From contig NZ_CP021912.1 in the NCBI RefSeq assembly GCF_003264115.1, forward strand, positions 2,277,001-2,341,000: a stretch of DNA of 64,000 bases, written 5' to 3'. The DNA comes from Erythrobacter sp. KY5. GTDB taxonomy: Bacteria; Pseudomonadota; Alphaproteobacteria; Sphingomonadales; Sphingomonadaceae. Below are positions 34,400 to 43,310 of this stretch, piece after piece. The notes below the pieces were generated by a model, which saw only the letters and a program-made list of their open reading frames with translations, was not told the DNA's origin and did no database searches. The stretch's first letter is position 1; each line of letters begins with the position of its first letter. Both the position numbers and the translations under genes were made by a program.

Positions 34400-35113
34400 A
34401 TGACCGACACAAAACCTCTTGCAGGGCGCACCGCCCTTGTCACCGGCGCGAGCAAGGGCATTGGCGCTGCGACCGCTATCGCACTGGCCGAGGCCGGCGC
34501 GCATGTCATCCTCACCGCACGCAAGGTGAAGGCGCTCGAAGCCATCGAGGACCGCATTCATGATGCGGGCGGGACGTCGACCATTGCACCGGTCGACCTG
34601 ACCGAAACCGACGCGGTGTCGCGTCTTGCCTCCGCCATCTCGGGGCGCTGGGACACGCTGGATATTCTCGTGATTTCAGCGGCCTACCTGCCAGAGCTGA
34701 CACCGCTTCCGCAGATTGACCCGAAGCAGTTCAACACCGCGATCTTGACCAATGTGGTCGCAACGCAAGCGCTTCTCGCGGCCTTTGACCCGCTCCTTCG
34801 ACGAGCTGAAGCGGGGCGGATTGTCGGCCTGACCAGCAGCGTTGGCGCCAATCCGCGCTCTTTCTGGTCTGCATATGGATCGACCAAGGCGGCCTTCGAC
34901 AATTTGCTCGAAAGCTATGCTGCCGAGGTCGAGAAATTGAGCCCGCTGCGCGTCGCCATCGTCGATCCCGGCGCAACGCGCACCGATATGCGTGCTCGCG
35001 CCTATCCCGGAGAAAAGCCCGAGAGCGTCAAGCCGCCGGAAGCGGTGGCAGAGCGTATTGTCGCCCTGCTTGCCGAAGACTTCACGACAGGTCACCGCGA
35101 ACGCGTCGACTAG
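34400..35113 (+). CDS. SDR family oxidoreductase
   Basis: 237 aa. NAD(P) site LVTGASKGIGAATAIAL, a serine in SSVGANPRSF, the YGSTKAAFD catalytic Tyr-x3-Lys, and a PGATRTDM strand. The Asn of the tetrad region reads VISAAYLPEL, which lacks the usual NNAG. Substrate not inferable. It begins 6 bp after purF and is thus probably read from the purF promoter. Confidence 0.9.
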   Translation: MTDTKPLAGRTALVTGASKGIGAATAIALAEAGAHVILTARKVKALEAIEDRIHDAGGTSTIAPVDLTETDAVSRLASAISGRWDTLDILVISAAYLPELTPLPQIDPKQFNTAILTNVVATQALLAAFDPLLRRAEAGRIVGLTSSVGANPRSFWSAYGSTKAAFDNLLESYAAEVEKLSPLRVAIVDPGATRTDMRARAYPGEKPESVKPPEAVAERIVALLAEDFTTGHRERVD

Positions 35114-35324
35114 GTGACCGGGGCGGGATCTCGCACTGGTAGTCCTGTCTGACGTCAAAATATCATTTCAGCTTGGAAATCGGGCGCGACGGCAAAGAAA
35201 TTCGCCTCTTACCCAACTGTTAACCTTCCTATGCAACAGTCTCGCAAGTGTACCCGGTGAAAGACGGTCGAACCCGTTCCACCGGCAAAGAGACCACAAG
35301 CTGTTTGGAGAAGGTAGCAGGCTT

Positions 35325-35669
35325 ATGCCTACCGACCAGAAACGATACGAAATGGCAGCGCAGGAAGATCGCTGCTCACCGCGCACACGCCTCACGATTC
35401 CGGCGACCCTTCGGGCGTCGGGCGGCCGCGCATTTCAAAGTGTGGTTCACGACCTGTCGATTTCAGGATTTTCGGCGGCATCGATCAATCGCATGCACGA
35501 GGGCCAGATGTGCTGGCTCACCCTGCCCGGCCTCGAATCGCTTCAGGCCGAAGTGGTGTGGTGGGACAATTGCATCGTCGGCTGCGCATTCACCGAGCTT
35601 TTGAGCCCGATCGTGCACGACAACATCCTGCAGCGTTACAGCAACACCGGCGTCTATCGCCCGATGTAG
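35325..35669 (+). CDS. PilZ domain protein
   Basis: 114 aa. The PilZ c-di-GMP module: RCSPRTRLTIPATLR (RxxxR-like motif near the N-terminus, here basic), then VVHDLSISGFSAAS (the D/NxSxxG motif) and the strand AEVVWWDNCIVGCAF. It is a stand-alone receptor domain probably tied to c-di-GMP signalling. The spacer upstream (211 bp) holds no gene; ATG 35325 is chosen with GGAGAAGG upstream at 35308-35315, a rather long spacing. Confidence 0.87.
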   Translation: MPTDQKRYEMAAQEDRCSPRTRLTIPATLRASGGRAFQSVVHDLSISGFSAASINRMHEGQMCWLTLPGLESLQAEVVWWDNCIVGCAFTELLSPIVHDNILQRYSNTGVYRPM

Positions 35670-35689
35670 CGCCGGATCACGGCAGCCGA

Positions 35690-36880
35690 TCAGTCGGCCG
35701 CCGCGATCTTCCCGATCATCTGAAACCATTTGCCCCTGTTGGCACCCGTCGCCGTGGGCCAGTTGCTGACAATTGACACCACGAGGTCGTCGCCCGGCAC
35801 GATCGTGATCGACTGACCGAAAATGCCCTGCGCGCCATAGCTTCCGGGATAGGTCCACCACTGGTAGCCATAGCCGAAGCCCGGACGGCTTTCGAAATCA
35901 ACGAGCGAATCGCCAGCTTCGGCGAACCAGCCCTGAGGCACGGTGCCACCCCCGCCCTCAAGCGCGAAAATGCCCATGCGGGTATAATCCCCGAGAGTAA
36001 GCGACAGGCAGCACCCGCCGATATTACCTCCGCGCATGTCGGTCATCCAGAACAGTCCGCCTTCAAAGCCAGCAGGCTCGACGATCTTTTCCTGGGCATA
36101 TTCGGCAAGCGACAGCCCGACAGCGTTTTCGATCACGAGCCCGATGAGATTGGTCTCGCCTGTCTTGTAAACCCATTTCTCTCCCGGCTCGGCTTCGCGT
36201 TCGAGCCCCTTCAGCTGCTCGACAGTCGCTTCAGGACCGTATTCGAGGACGAAGCGGGCCATCTGCGCGACGTCGCTGCTTGGGTCGGTGTAATCCTCGT
36301 TCCAGGCGACGCCGCTGGTCATGGTGGCGATCTGGCGCACGCTGACGCCGTCATAGGCTGAGCCGGCGAGGCCGGGCACGTATTTGGTCACGGGGTCATC
36401 GAGGCTCGCAATAAAGCCATCCTTCACCGCCGCGCCAAGCAAGGTCGAGGTGAAGCTCTTCGCGACCGAGAAGCTGGTCCAGCGTTGATCGGGCCCAAAG
36501 CCCAGCGCATAGTCTTCGAAACGCACCCCCCCGTCGTCCCAGACCATGACGCCGGCAGCGCCCGTTTCGAGCATCAGCGAACGGATTTCCTGCGCAAGCT
36601 CGGCAGGAAGCGGCGTTCCTTCGGCAAGCGGGCGCGGATTAGACGCAGCGGGCACTTCGTGGCCTGCGAACCAGCTTTCCATGTCGCGGAAACGCTCTGA
36701 GCGCTGCTCGTCGTTCCAGAACAGGATCTGCAATTCCGATGGATCGCGCTCTGGCGGCATCACCAGTTCCACCGCAGCGAGCGGCGCGGGCGCACTTTCG
36801 ACGCCCTGAGCTGTGCCATAGCTGCACCCCGCCAGCGCAAGCGCGCTGACTGCAGCCAAGATCCCGAATTGCTTCTTCAT
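35690..36880 (-). CDS. Lipoprotein serine hydrolase (class C beta-lactamase/DD-peptidase fold)
   Basis: 396 aa from MKKQFGILAAVSALALAGCS (ATG 36880), a lipoprotein signal with the lipobox ALAGC. The S-x-x-K motif is TSFSVAKSFTSTLLGAA, and the Y-x-N region and the third motif seem to lie in WVYKTGETNL and GYQWWTYPG. It is a penicillin-binding-protein-like hydrolase of esterase or peptidase type; resistance is not implied. Fourth gene of the minus-strand unit with the photolyase and cyclopropane synthase-like gene; 20 bp separate it from cfa-like. Confidence 0.9.
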   Translation of the reverse strand: MKKQFGILAAVSALALAGCSYGTAQGVESAPAPLAAVELVMPPERDPSELQILFWNDEQRSERFRDMESWFAGHEVPAASNPRPLAEGTPLPAELAQEIRSLMLETGAAGVMVWDDGGVRFEDYALGFGPDQRWTSFSVAKSFTSTLLGAAVKDGFIASLDDPVTKYVPGLAGSAYDGVSVRQIATMTSGVAWNEDYTDPSSDVAQMARFVLEYGPEATVEQLKGLEREAEPGEKWVYKTGETNLIGLVIENAVGLSLAEYAQEKIVEPAGFEGGLFWMTDMRGGNIGGCCLSLTLGDYTRMGIFALEGGGGTVPQGWFAEAGDSLVDFESRPGFGYGYQWWTYPGSYGAQGIFGQSITIVPGDDLVVSIVSNWPTATGANRGKWFQMIGKIAAAD

Positions 36881-36900
36881 CGAAGTCCCTCTCTTCTCGC

Positions 36901-38136
36901 TTATGCCTTGACCAGCGTCACCTGGTGAACGTCGATATTGCCCGAGCGAAAGCCGCCTTCGCAATAGCTGAGGTAAAACCTCCAAAGCCTGACAAAACGG
37001 TCATCGAAGCCCACGGGTAGCCGCCCTTCGCAATGCGCTTTGTCAAACTGTTCGCGCCAGATCTTCAGCGTGTCTGCGTAATCGAGCCCGAAATCGGTTT
37101 GGTCCCGCCATTCGAGCCCGCGCTCCTGTGCAAGCTGGCGAAATTCGCTCGACTTGATGAGTAATCCGCCGGGAAACACATAAGCCTGAATGAAATCGAC
37201 CGTCCCGGCATAAGCCTCGAACAGGTCATCGGCCATCGAGATATACTGCACCCCTGCCCTGCCACCCGGCTTGAGGCTGCGTGCAATGCAATCCATGAAG
37301 GTAGGCCAGTATTCGCGCCCCAGTGCCTCGACCATTTCAACGCTTGCGATCGCGTCGAATGTGCCGCTTACGTCACGATAGTCCTGCTTGAGATAGCAAA
37401 TATTGGGCGACGTGTTGGCTCTGGCAAAAGCAAGCTGCTCGTCGGAAAGACTGATCGCGGTGACATCGGCGCCTTTATTCGCGAGATGCTGTGCGAGCGA
37501 ACCCCAGCCGCACCCGATCTCAAGCACGGTCTCAGGATTGCCGAGCCTCGCGCAAAGCGCCTCGTGCTTGCGCCTTTGCGCATCCTCAAGCGCATCGTCG
37601 CCAAGAGCGAGCGCACTCGAATAGGTCATCGTGGGATCGAGCCACTCGCGATAGAAGTCATTGCCCAGATCGTAATGCGCAGCGATGTTGCGCTGAGAGC
37701 CAGCGCGATTGTTTCGGTTGAGCCAGTGCGCCATCCGACCTGCCCACTTGAATGCGCCGGAGCTTCGAGCGGTATCGCCCAAGGTTCTCACATTGGCTGA
37801 AAACAGGGCGAACAAGGTCGTGAGATCGGGCGTTTCCCATTCGTCCGCTTCATAAGCCTGGTAGAAACCGATCACCCCTCCGGTTGCAAGTCGTACAAGC
37901 GCCCGCCAGTCCTTGAGGGTGATTTGCGCTTCGAAACCGGGCGAATGCCCGCCAAGCAAGCGGGTGTTTCCATCCGGCAAATGCGCGCGCAGCGAACCCG
38001 CCGCGAGGCCCGCGTCAATCCGGTCGAGGATCTTGCCGAAACCCGGCGCGATCAGACGTGAGAAGAACCCGGGTTGAGCGGCAAAACGCTCTCCCGAACT
38101 AAGCAATTGCTCTCCTCTGACCCCTTGCGCCGTCAT
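36901..38136 (-). CDS. Cyclopropane-fatty-acyl-phospholipid synthase-family methyltransferase
   Basis: 411 aa. The SAM-binding loop is VLEIGCGWGSLAQHLANKGA and the catalytic region includes YSSALALGDDALEDAQRRKH and IASVEMVEALGREYWPTFMD, with HYDLGNDFYREWLDP upstream as in Cfa enzymes. It transfers methyl groups to unsaturated phospholipid acyl chains to form cyclopropane or related modifications. In photosynthetic alphaproteobacteria such enzymes go with photolyase in the singlet-oxygen response, which the neighbouring genes match. Confidence 0.93.
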   Translation of the reverse strand: MTAQGVRGEQLLSSGERFAAQPGFFSRLIAPGFGKILDRIDAGLAAGSLRAHLPDGNTRLLGGHSPGFEAQITLKDWRALVRLATGGVIGFYQAYEADEWETPDLTTLFALFSANVRTLGDTARSSGAFKWAGRMAHWLNRNNRAGSQRNIAAHYDLGNDFYREWLDPTMTYSSALALGDDALEDAQRRKHEALCARLGNPETVLEIGCGWGSLAQHLANKGADVTAISLSDEQLAFARANTSPNICYLKQDYRDVSGTFDAIASVEMVEALGREYWPTFMDCIARSLKPGGRAGVQYISMADDLFEAYAGTVDFIQAYVFPGGLLIKSSEFRQLAQERGLEWRDQTDFGLDYADTLKIWREQFDKAHCEGRLPVGFDDRFVRLWRFYLSYCEGGFRSGNIDVHQVTLVKA

Positions 38137-38180
38137 GGCGCTTTCTTAGTCGCCCGCGATGCAAGCCCGCAAGTGCGCCC

Positions 38181-39572
38181 TCACCCGTTCTTCATGTCTT
38201 TATACGCCGAAAGCGCTCGCTCCCGGCCTTCCTTGTGCGCGATCATCTTGGGTAGATAGGCCTTGGGCAGGCAGTCATGCTCTTCGGGATCATGGATGTA
38301 GGGTTCATCGAGATCGGCAAGCTCGGGCACGTATTCGCGAATATAGCCGGCGCTGTCGAACTTTTCGCTCTGGGTGAGCGGCGCCATGATGCGGCTGAAC
38401 ATGTTGGAATCGACGCCTGTGCCAGCGTTCCACTGCCAGTTGACCGCGTTCGAAGAATAATCCGCATCGACCAGGCAATCCCAGAACCACTGCTCTCCCT
38501 TGCGCCAGTCGATCAGCAGGTGCTTGATGAGAAAACTCGCCGTGATCATGCGCACACGGTTGTGCATCCAGCCGGTCTGCCAAAGCTGTCGCATTCCGGC
38601 ATCGACGATCGGATAGCCGGTCTTGCCCTGTTGCCATTTCTCGAGGTCTTTGGCGGCCTTCTCGTCGTTGTCCGGGTCGCGCCATGTGAGCTTGTCGTAA
38701 TCCTCGCGATAATTGTCGCTCGCATAGGAGGGGTATTCGCAGATTACATTCGCCGCATAGTCGCGCCAGATGAGCTCGCTTTCGAAGCTGTTCCAGCCAT
38801 CGGAACGTTTGTGCTTGAGCGCGTGCCAGACCTGCACCGGTGAAATCTCGCCGTGATGCAGGTGCGGCGAAAGGCGCGATGTTTTGTCGACGCTGGGGAA
38901 ATTGCGCTTGTCTTCGTAATCGGACACGTGGTCTTCCCACTCCGACAGACGTTCGTGTGCGGCATCTTCTCCCACATCCCAGAAGTCAGCGATGCCGCCC
39001 GACCAGTCTGGCTTGGTCGGAAGCAGGTTCCAATCGGAAAGGTCGTCGCTCGCAGGCCAATCGTCGGGAGAGGAAAGCGTCTCCGGCTCCGGCAGCACAT
39101 CGCGCGGGGGCAGTTCCTGACGGAGCGCTTTGTAGAAGGGCGTGTAGATCTTGTACGGATCGCCTGACCCGGTGGTCACGTGACCTGCGGGAAAAAGGTA
39201 GACGCCGTCGTAGAGCTGAAGGTCGATCTCGTCCTTGAGCTTCTTTTGCGCCTTTCGCCACCACGGCTCGTAATGCGTGTTCGCGTGGATCGTCTCCGCC
39301 CCCACGGCATTCGCAACCGCTGTCAGCTCTTCGACGGCATCCCCGCGTCGCAGGATCAGCCTTGCGTTGCGGGCTCCCAGGCTCTTTGCCAGACTTTCAA
39401 GCGAATGGTGAAGCCACCAGCGCGATGCGCCGCCCATCTTGTGATGTTCGGGCGCGTTATCGTCGAGGACATAGACACACACGACAGGGCCAGCTTTCGC
39501 GGCGTGATAAAGGGCAGGATTGTCGGCCATGCGCAAATCGCGCCTCAGCCACAGGATCTGTGGTTTGCTCAT
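38181..39572 (-). CDS. phrB: Deoxyribodipyrimidine photolyase
   Basis: 463 aa from MSKPQILWLRRDLRMADNPA (ATG 39572). The N-terminal antenna domain has LWLRRDLRMADNPAL and VYVLDD; the FAD domain contains YPIVDAGMRQLWQTGWMHNR, VASFLIKHLLIDWRKGEQWF-like residues and WQWNAGTGVDSNMF, the CPD photolyase class I signature. It repairs cyclobutane dimers with blue light. Metal-dependent hydrolase lies 14 bp upstream and cfa-like follows 44 bp downstream, giving an oxidative/UV stress operon. Confidence 0.94.
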   Translation of the reverse strand: MSKPQILWLRRDLRMADNPALYHAAKAGPVVCVYVLDDNAPEHHKMGGASRWWLHHSLESLAKSLGARNARLILRRGDAVEELTAVANAVGAETIHANTHYEPWWRKAQKKLKDEIDLQLYDGVYLFPAGHVTTGSGDPYKIYTPFYKALRQELPPRDVLPEPETLSSPDDWPASDDLSDWNLLPTKPDWSGGIADFWDVGEDAAHERLSEWEDHVSDYEDKRNFPSVDKTSRLSPHLHHGEISPVQVWHALKHKRSDGWNSFESELIWRDYAANVICEYPSYASDNYREDYDKLTWRDPDNDEKAAKDLEKWQQGKTGYPIVDAGMRQLWQTGWMHNRVRMITASFLIKHLLIDWRKGEQWFWDCLVDADYSSNAVNWQWNAGTGVDSNMFSRIMAPLTQSEKFDSAGYIREYVPELADLDEPYIHDPEEHDCLPKAYLPKMIAHKEGRERALSAYKDMKNG

Positions 39573-39586
39573 GGTACCAAAGCGTT

Positions 39587-40543
39587 TCAGTCGGGCACGA
39601 GTTCCATGCATTTCATATCCGGCAGGGTCAGCGCGAACCTGTCCCGCGCACGCGGATCGTAAAAGCGTGCGTCACGCAGAATAAGCGAGCCGTCGCGATT
39701 GCTCTCGCCAAAGGGCGCGCGTGACCAGAACAGGAAAGCATCAAGCTGCGAATTGGTCTTTCGCTCTTCGGTAAGGTCGGGAAACACGCATTGCTGGCTC
39801 ACAGAGTGGCTGTACCCGTGACCGAACGCGACCCCGTCCCAGCTGCTCGAAATCCAGCGTCCGCTTTCCAGCCGAGCGATATGCTCCCGCTCCCAGAAGT
39901 AGAATGGCACGGGGGACGAGATATATTGCACCGGATAGGGCGCGCGATACTTCCCTCCGGCGTTGTAGTCGAACCAGGTGATCGCACCGTTCAGCGCGAT
40001 ATAGAGCAATGCGAGAACGCTTCCGATCCTTGCAGGGCGGGTCCAGTTGCCGCCGCCCCTTTCACGGCGGATCGACCACCAGATTGTCACCGACAAAAGC
40101 GCCCATAGCCAAAGATCGATGATGAACAGCGTGTCGCCATAGAACCACTGCGACGAGAACGGCTCAAGCAGGCGGACGCCGTACACGTTGAGCCAGTCTA
40201 GCGCAGGATGCGACAGGCAGCCCAGAAAGCTCAAGGCATAAAGCCAGCCAAAATGAACCGGCACGCGCCCCTCAGGCCGCTTGCCGCGCCCGGCTTGCCA
40301 GCGATCAAACGCCCAGAGCAATCCTGCAAGGATCAGAGGCAAAAGCACGAGCGCAGGCGGCCCGTGTGTGATCCCGCGCCGAAAGCCGAGATGCTCGGTC
40401 CCCTCCAGCCAAAAGAAGCACGCGGCATCAACATCGGGAAGGTTTGCTCCGATCACCAAGGCGGGCATCGCGAGACCGGTTTTTCTCTTGAGCCCGGTCT
40501 GCGCCATCACCGCGCCGACGAGACTGTGCGTGAGATTATCCAT
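39587..40543 (-). CDS. YdjM-like membrane-bound metal-dependent hydrolase
   Basis: 318 aa from MDNLTHSLVGAVMAQTGLKR (ATG 40543). The YdjM/DUF457 pattern is seen: DNLTHSLVGA with a His ligand, ALVIGANLPDVDAACFFW with the two Asp, RGITHGPPALVLLPLILAGL, and SFLGCLSHPALDWLNVYG, with four to five membrane segments and a soluble C-terminal part (about 230-318) with no known motif. The active-site role and substrate are unknown. First gene of the photolyase run. Confidence 0.87.
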   Translation of the reverse strand: MDNLTHSLVGAVMAQTGLKRKTGLAMPALVIGANLPDVDAACFFWLEGTEHLGFRRGITHGPPALVLLPLILAGLLWAFDRWQAGRGKRPEGRVPVHFGWLYALSFLGCLSHPALDWLNVYGVRLLEPFSSQWFYGDTLFIIDLWLWALLSVTIWWSIRRERGGGNWTRPARIGSVLALLYIALNGAITWFDYNAGGKYRAPYPVQYISSPVPFYFWEREHIARLESGRWISSSWDGVAFGHGYSHSVSQQCVFPDLTEERKTNSQLDAFLFWSRAPFGESNRDGSLILRDARFYDPRARDRFALTLPDMKCMELVPD

Positions 40544-40641
40544 GAAGTGCTGCGTACCGCCCGCTCCCAATCTTTGCGAGTAGAAATGATCGATCCAAGC
40601 CTCTATCGCTTCACACCAAGAGAGATGGGAGAGAGCCGAGA

Positions 40642-41592
40642 ATGTCCGATACCGCACCCTTTATCCGCCCCGACATGAAGATGTTTCTCGATGCGTTGGC
40701 AGCGATGGAAGGGCCGGCATTGGCGGATATGACGCTGGAAGAGGCGCGCGCATCCTATGTGGCGCTGCATGGCATGGCCGACCGACCGGCGCGCGATCTT
40801 CCGGTGATCCGCGACCTAAGCTGCCCCGGTCCCGCAGGCGACATTCCCCTGCGTCTCTACGATGCGAGAGAAACACGCGAGCCGGGTCCGGTCACCACCT
40901 TCTACCATGGCGGTGGCTTTGTGATTGGCGACCTTGAAACTCATCACGCGCTGTGCACCGAGATTGCCGCGCTGATGGATTTGCCGTTGGTCGCGGTCGA
41001 TTACCGCCGTGCACCGGAGGCCCCCTTCCCTGCCGCTATCGAGGATTGCGAGGCGGCGACCCGGTGGATCGCTTCCTCCCCACAGGACCTGGGACGCGAA
41101 GTAAGCGGACTTGTCACGATCGGAGACAGCGCCGGGGGTAACGCGACAATCGTGGTCGGGCAATTGCTTGCCGACGAACCGGCGGCAGTGCCGGTCATTT
41201 TGCAGGTTCCGATCTTCCCACTCGCCAGTGCGGTAGAGGGGTCGGCGAGCTTCGAAGCGTTCGACGACGGCTTTGTCCTCACCCGCGCCGCAATCGAGTT
41301 TTTCGATGCGGCCTATGGCGCGGACCGAGCCGACGCGCGCGGTTTCCCGATCCTGGGTGACCATTCGAAGGCACCCCCTACGATTGTCGTAACCGCAAGC
41401 CTCGATCCTATCCGCGATTCGGGCCGGGACTACGCCTCGGCGCTCGCGCTGGCGGGTGCGGATGTGACCTTTATCGAGATCAAGGGCGTCACCCACTCCT
41501 TCACCAATCTGCGTCAGGCAGTGCCGAGCACGCAGGGCGATCTTGAGAGGATCGCTGCACACATGAAATTCCTGCTGGAGAATCCCTCTTGA
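40642..41592 (+). CDS. HSL-type alpha/beta hydrolase (lipase/esterase)
   Basis: 316 aa. Oxyanion motif YHGGGFVIGD, nucleophile elbow TIGDSAGGNAT with Ser, catalytic Asp in VTASLDPIRDSG and His in GVTHSFTNL. This is the hormone-sensitive lipase family (family IV). Substrates are probably short-chain esters. The stop overlaps the TTG start of rppH (TTGA). Divergent from the YdjM-like gene by 98 bp. Confidence 0.94.
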   Translation: MSDTAPFIRPDMKMFLDALAAMEGPALADMTLEEARASYVALHGMADRPARDLPVIRDLSCPGPAGDIPLRLYDARETREPGPVTTFYHGGGFVIGDLETHHALCTEIAALMDLPLVAVDYRRAPEAPFPAAIEDCEAATRWIASSPQDLGREVSGLVTIGDSAGGNATIVVGQLLADEPAAVPVILQVPIFPLASAVEGSASFEAFDDGFVLTRAAIEFFDAAYGADRADARGFPILGDHSKAPPTIVVTASLDPIRDSGRDYASALALAGADVTFIEIKGVTHSFTNLRQAVPSTQGDLERIAAHMKFLLENPS

Positions 41593-42062
41593 ACGATCTT
41601 CCCTACCGTCCCTGCGCTGGGTTCATGCTCGCGAACGAATACGGTGACGTGTTCGTTGGCGAACGCATCGATCCAAGCGCGCACGGTTTCTGGCAAATGC
41701 CGCAAGGCGGGATCGACAAGGGCGAAGACCCTGAAACTGCGGCCCTGCGCGAACTTGAAGAGGAAACCGGGGTCGGAGGCGCACTGGTCTCGATCATCGC
41801 GCCTGCATCAAGGCAGTTCCGCTACGACCTGCCGCCCGAGCTTCTGGGCAAGGTCTGGAAGGGGAAGTATCGCGGTCAGATCCAGCACTGGTATCTTGGC
41901 CGTTTCCTGGGCAGCGATGCGGATATCAACCTCGAAGCGCACAATCCACCCGAATTCCATGCATTCCGCTGGGTGAGCCCACGCGAATTGCCCGACCTGA
42001 TCGTCCCGTTCAAGCGCGCAGTCTATGAAGAGCTGGTCGCGGAGTTTGCGCCGCTGATCTGA
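41589..42062 (+). CDS. rppH: RNA pyrophosphohydrolase
   Basis: 157 aa. The Nudix box is GGIDKGEDPETAALRELEEETGV, near complete (GX5EX7REUXEEXGU), and the sequence around WQMPQGGIDKGE and YRGQIQHWYLGRFLG is RppH-specific. It removes pyrophosphate from 5'-triphosphate RNA to trigger decay. Start codon is TTG at 41589, coupled to the stop of the esterase; a TTG start with a TTGA overlap is rare. The gene converges with GST. Confidence 0.93.
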   Translation: MNDLPYRPCAGFMLANEYGDVFVGERIDPSAHGFWQMPQGGIDKGEDPETAALRELEEETGVGGALVSIIAPASRQFRYDLPPELLGKVWKGKYRGQIQHWYLGRFLGSDADINLEAHNPPEFHAFRWVSPRELPDLIVPFKRAVYEELVAEFAPLI

Positions 42063-42067
42063 TCGCT

Positions 42068-42739
42068 TCAGAAACTGAAGGTGATCTTGTCGCGATTGTC
42101 CTTGGCGCGCGCGGACCGGAACGAGGGCAATTCCTCGATCCGCTCAAACCATTGCGTTACCTGCGGGTAGCCATCGAGCTGCCCGCGCTCACGCGCGGCG
42201 AACATCGAATAGACCAGCGTGATATCGGCGGCTGTCAGATTGTCGCCTCCGAAGAACGGCTGTTTGGCGAGGTCGTTTTCCATCAGGTCAAACAGCGCAT
42301 CGAAGCGCGGGCCAAGAAACAGCTTGTGCACCTGCGCAAAGACCGACTTGAGAAGTGCGCTGACCGGCCACGGAGCGCGGCTTTCAAGCAGTCCAAGGAT
42401 CATCGCAACGCTCTGCAGGTTCATGAAGGACGCACCCGCTGCGTGATACCAGAAAAGATGGCGCGCCCGGTCCTTATGTCCTGCGCCGGGGCGAAGATCG
42501 CTGTCGGGGTAGGAGTCGAGGATGTAATCGATGATTGCATTGCTCTCCGCCAGCACAAGGTCACCATCAGTTACTACCGGAGCCGTGCCGAGCGGCGACA
42601 ACGCCTTGTACTCCGCAGGCGCAAGGTTGGTTTCCGGATCGCGGTTGTAGCTTTTCAGCTCATACTCCGCGCCCAAAGCCTCAAGCAGCCACAGGATGCG
42701 AAAGCTCTGCGAATATTCAAGATGATGAAGTGTGAGCAT
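42068..42739 (-). CDS. Glutathione S-transferase
   Basis: 223 aa from MLTLHHLEYSQSFRILWLLE (ATG 42739). N-terminal thioredoxin-like domain with SQSFRILWLLEALGAEYELK and LGTAPVVTDGDLVLAESNAI (cis-Pro and ES motif for the glutathione gamma-Glu), then an all-helical domain with the DNLTAADITLVYSM N-capping box. Cytoplasmic. It is the end of the minus-strand guaB-rsmB-TPR-GST run. Confidence 0.92.
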   Translation of the reverse strand: MLTLHHLEYSQSFRILWLLEALGAEYELKSYNRDPETNLAPAEYKALSPLGTAPVVTDGDLVLAESNAIIDYILDSYPDSDLRPGAGHKDRARHLFWYHAAGASFMNLQSVAMILGLLESRAPWPVSALLKSVFAQVHKLFLGPRFDALFDLMENDLAKQPFFGGDNLTAADITLVYSMFAARERGQLDGYPQVTQWFERIEELPSFRSARAKDNRDKITFSF

Positions 42740-42755
42740 TCTTGTATCTGCCAAA

Positions 42756-43250
42756 TCAGTTGGCAGCGGATCCGTCCTCTGCGGTCTCCACCGCGAAGCG
42801 CGCGGGCGGGCCGGCAGCGATGCGCGCCTGAAGTGCCTGTGTTTCAGGACAGCTCTGGCCGCACATGCTTTCAAGACGAGCAAGATTGCGCTGCGCCTTG
42901 TCGACCGCGCCTTTCTCTACAAGCGCTTCCCCCTCGCCCGAAAGGGCTGCGAAATAATCGGGATTGCGGGCGAGCGCTTCGCGATAATAGCGGATTGCCT
43001 TGCCTTGCAGTCCGTCCTGACGCGCCGCTTCGGCAAGGCTGAGAAGGATAGGCGTGTAATCCGGATCGACAGCGAGCGCGGCTTCGAATGCATCGATCGC
43101 GCCCTGCGTGTCGCCCGACTCCAGCGCCGCTTCACCCTGTGCGATCAGAACCTGAGCGCGCGGATCGGCTTCCAGCTCGCCAGCGCTCGACACGCTCGCA
43201 ACGGTCGCAAAGACCAGAGAGAGGGCAGCGGCAGCGGGCGCGAAACGCAT
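42756..43250 (-). CDS. Secreted TPR protein
   Basis: 164 aa from MRFAPAAAALSLVFATVASV (ATG 43250, with AAGGAG six bases upstream confirming the start). Signal peptide ending SVSSA-GE. Two to three TPR motifs (AQVLIAQGEAALESGDTQGAIDAFEAALA, ... EALARNPDYFAALSGEGEAL). The C-terminal part has a Cys pair MCGQSC, which suggests a periplasmic disulphide. Scaffold role presumed; partners unknown. Located between rsmB and GST. Confidence 0.82.
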   Translation of the reverse strand: MRFAPAAAALSLVFATVASVSSAGELEADPRAQVLIAQGEAALESGDTQGAIDAFEAALAVDPDYTPILLSLAEAARQDGLQGKAIRYYREALARNPDYFAALSGEGEALVEKGAVDKAQRNLARLESMCGQSCPETQALQARIAAGPPARFAVETAEDGSAAN

Positions 43251-43310
43251 GAAGAGCTCCTTGAAGTCAGCAAGCCGGGAAGATGGAGGCTTCGCCATAG
43301 TCGTTAACGG

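Noticed and set aside
35200..35324. CtrA site near TTAACC upstream of the PilZ gene
   Set aside because: No second TTAA at the required 7-bp distance.
36901..38136. Mycolic acid cyclopropane synthase
   Set aside because: The general Cfa pattern is present and nothing indicates mycolate metabolism in this organism.
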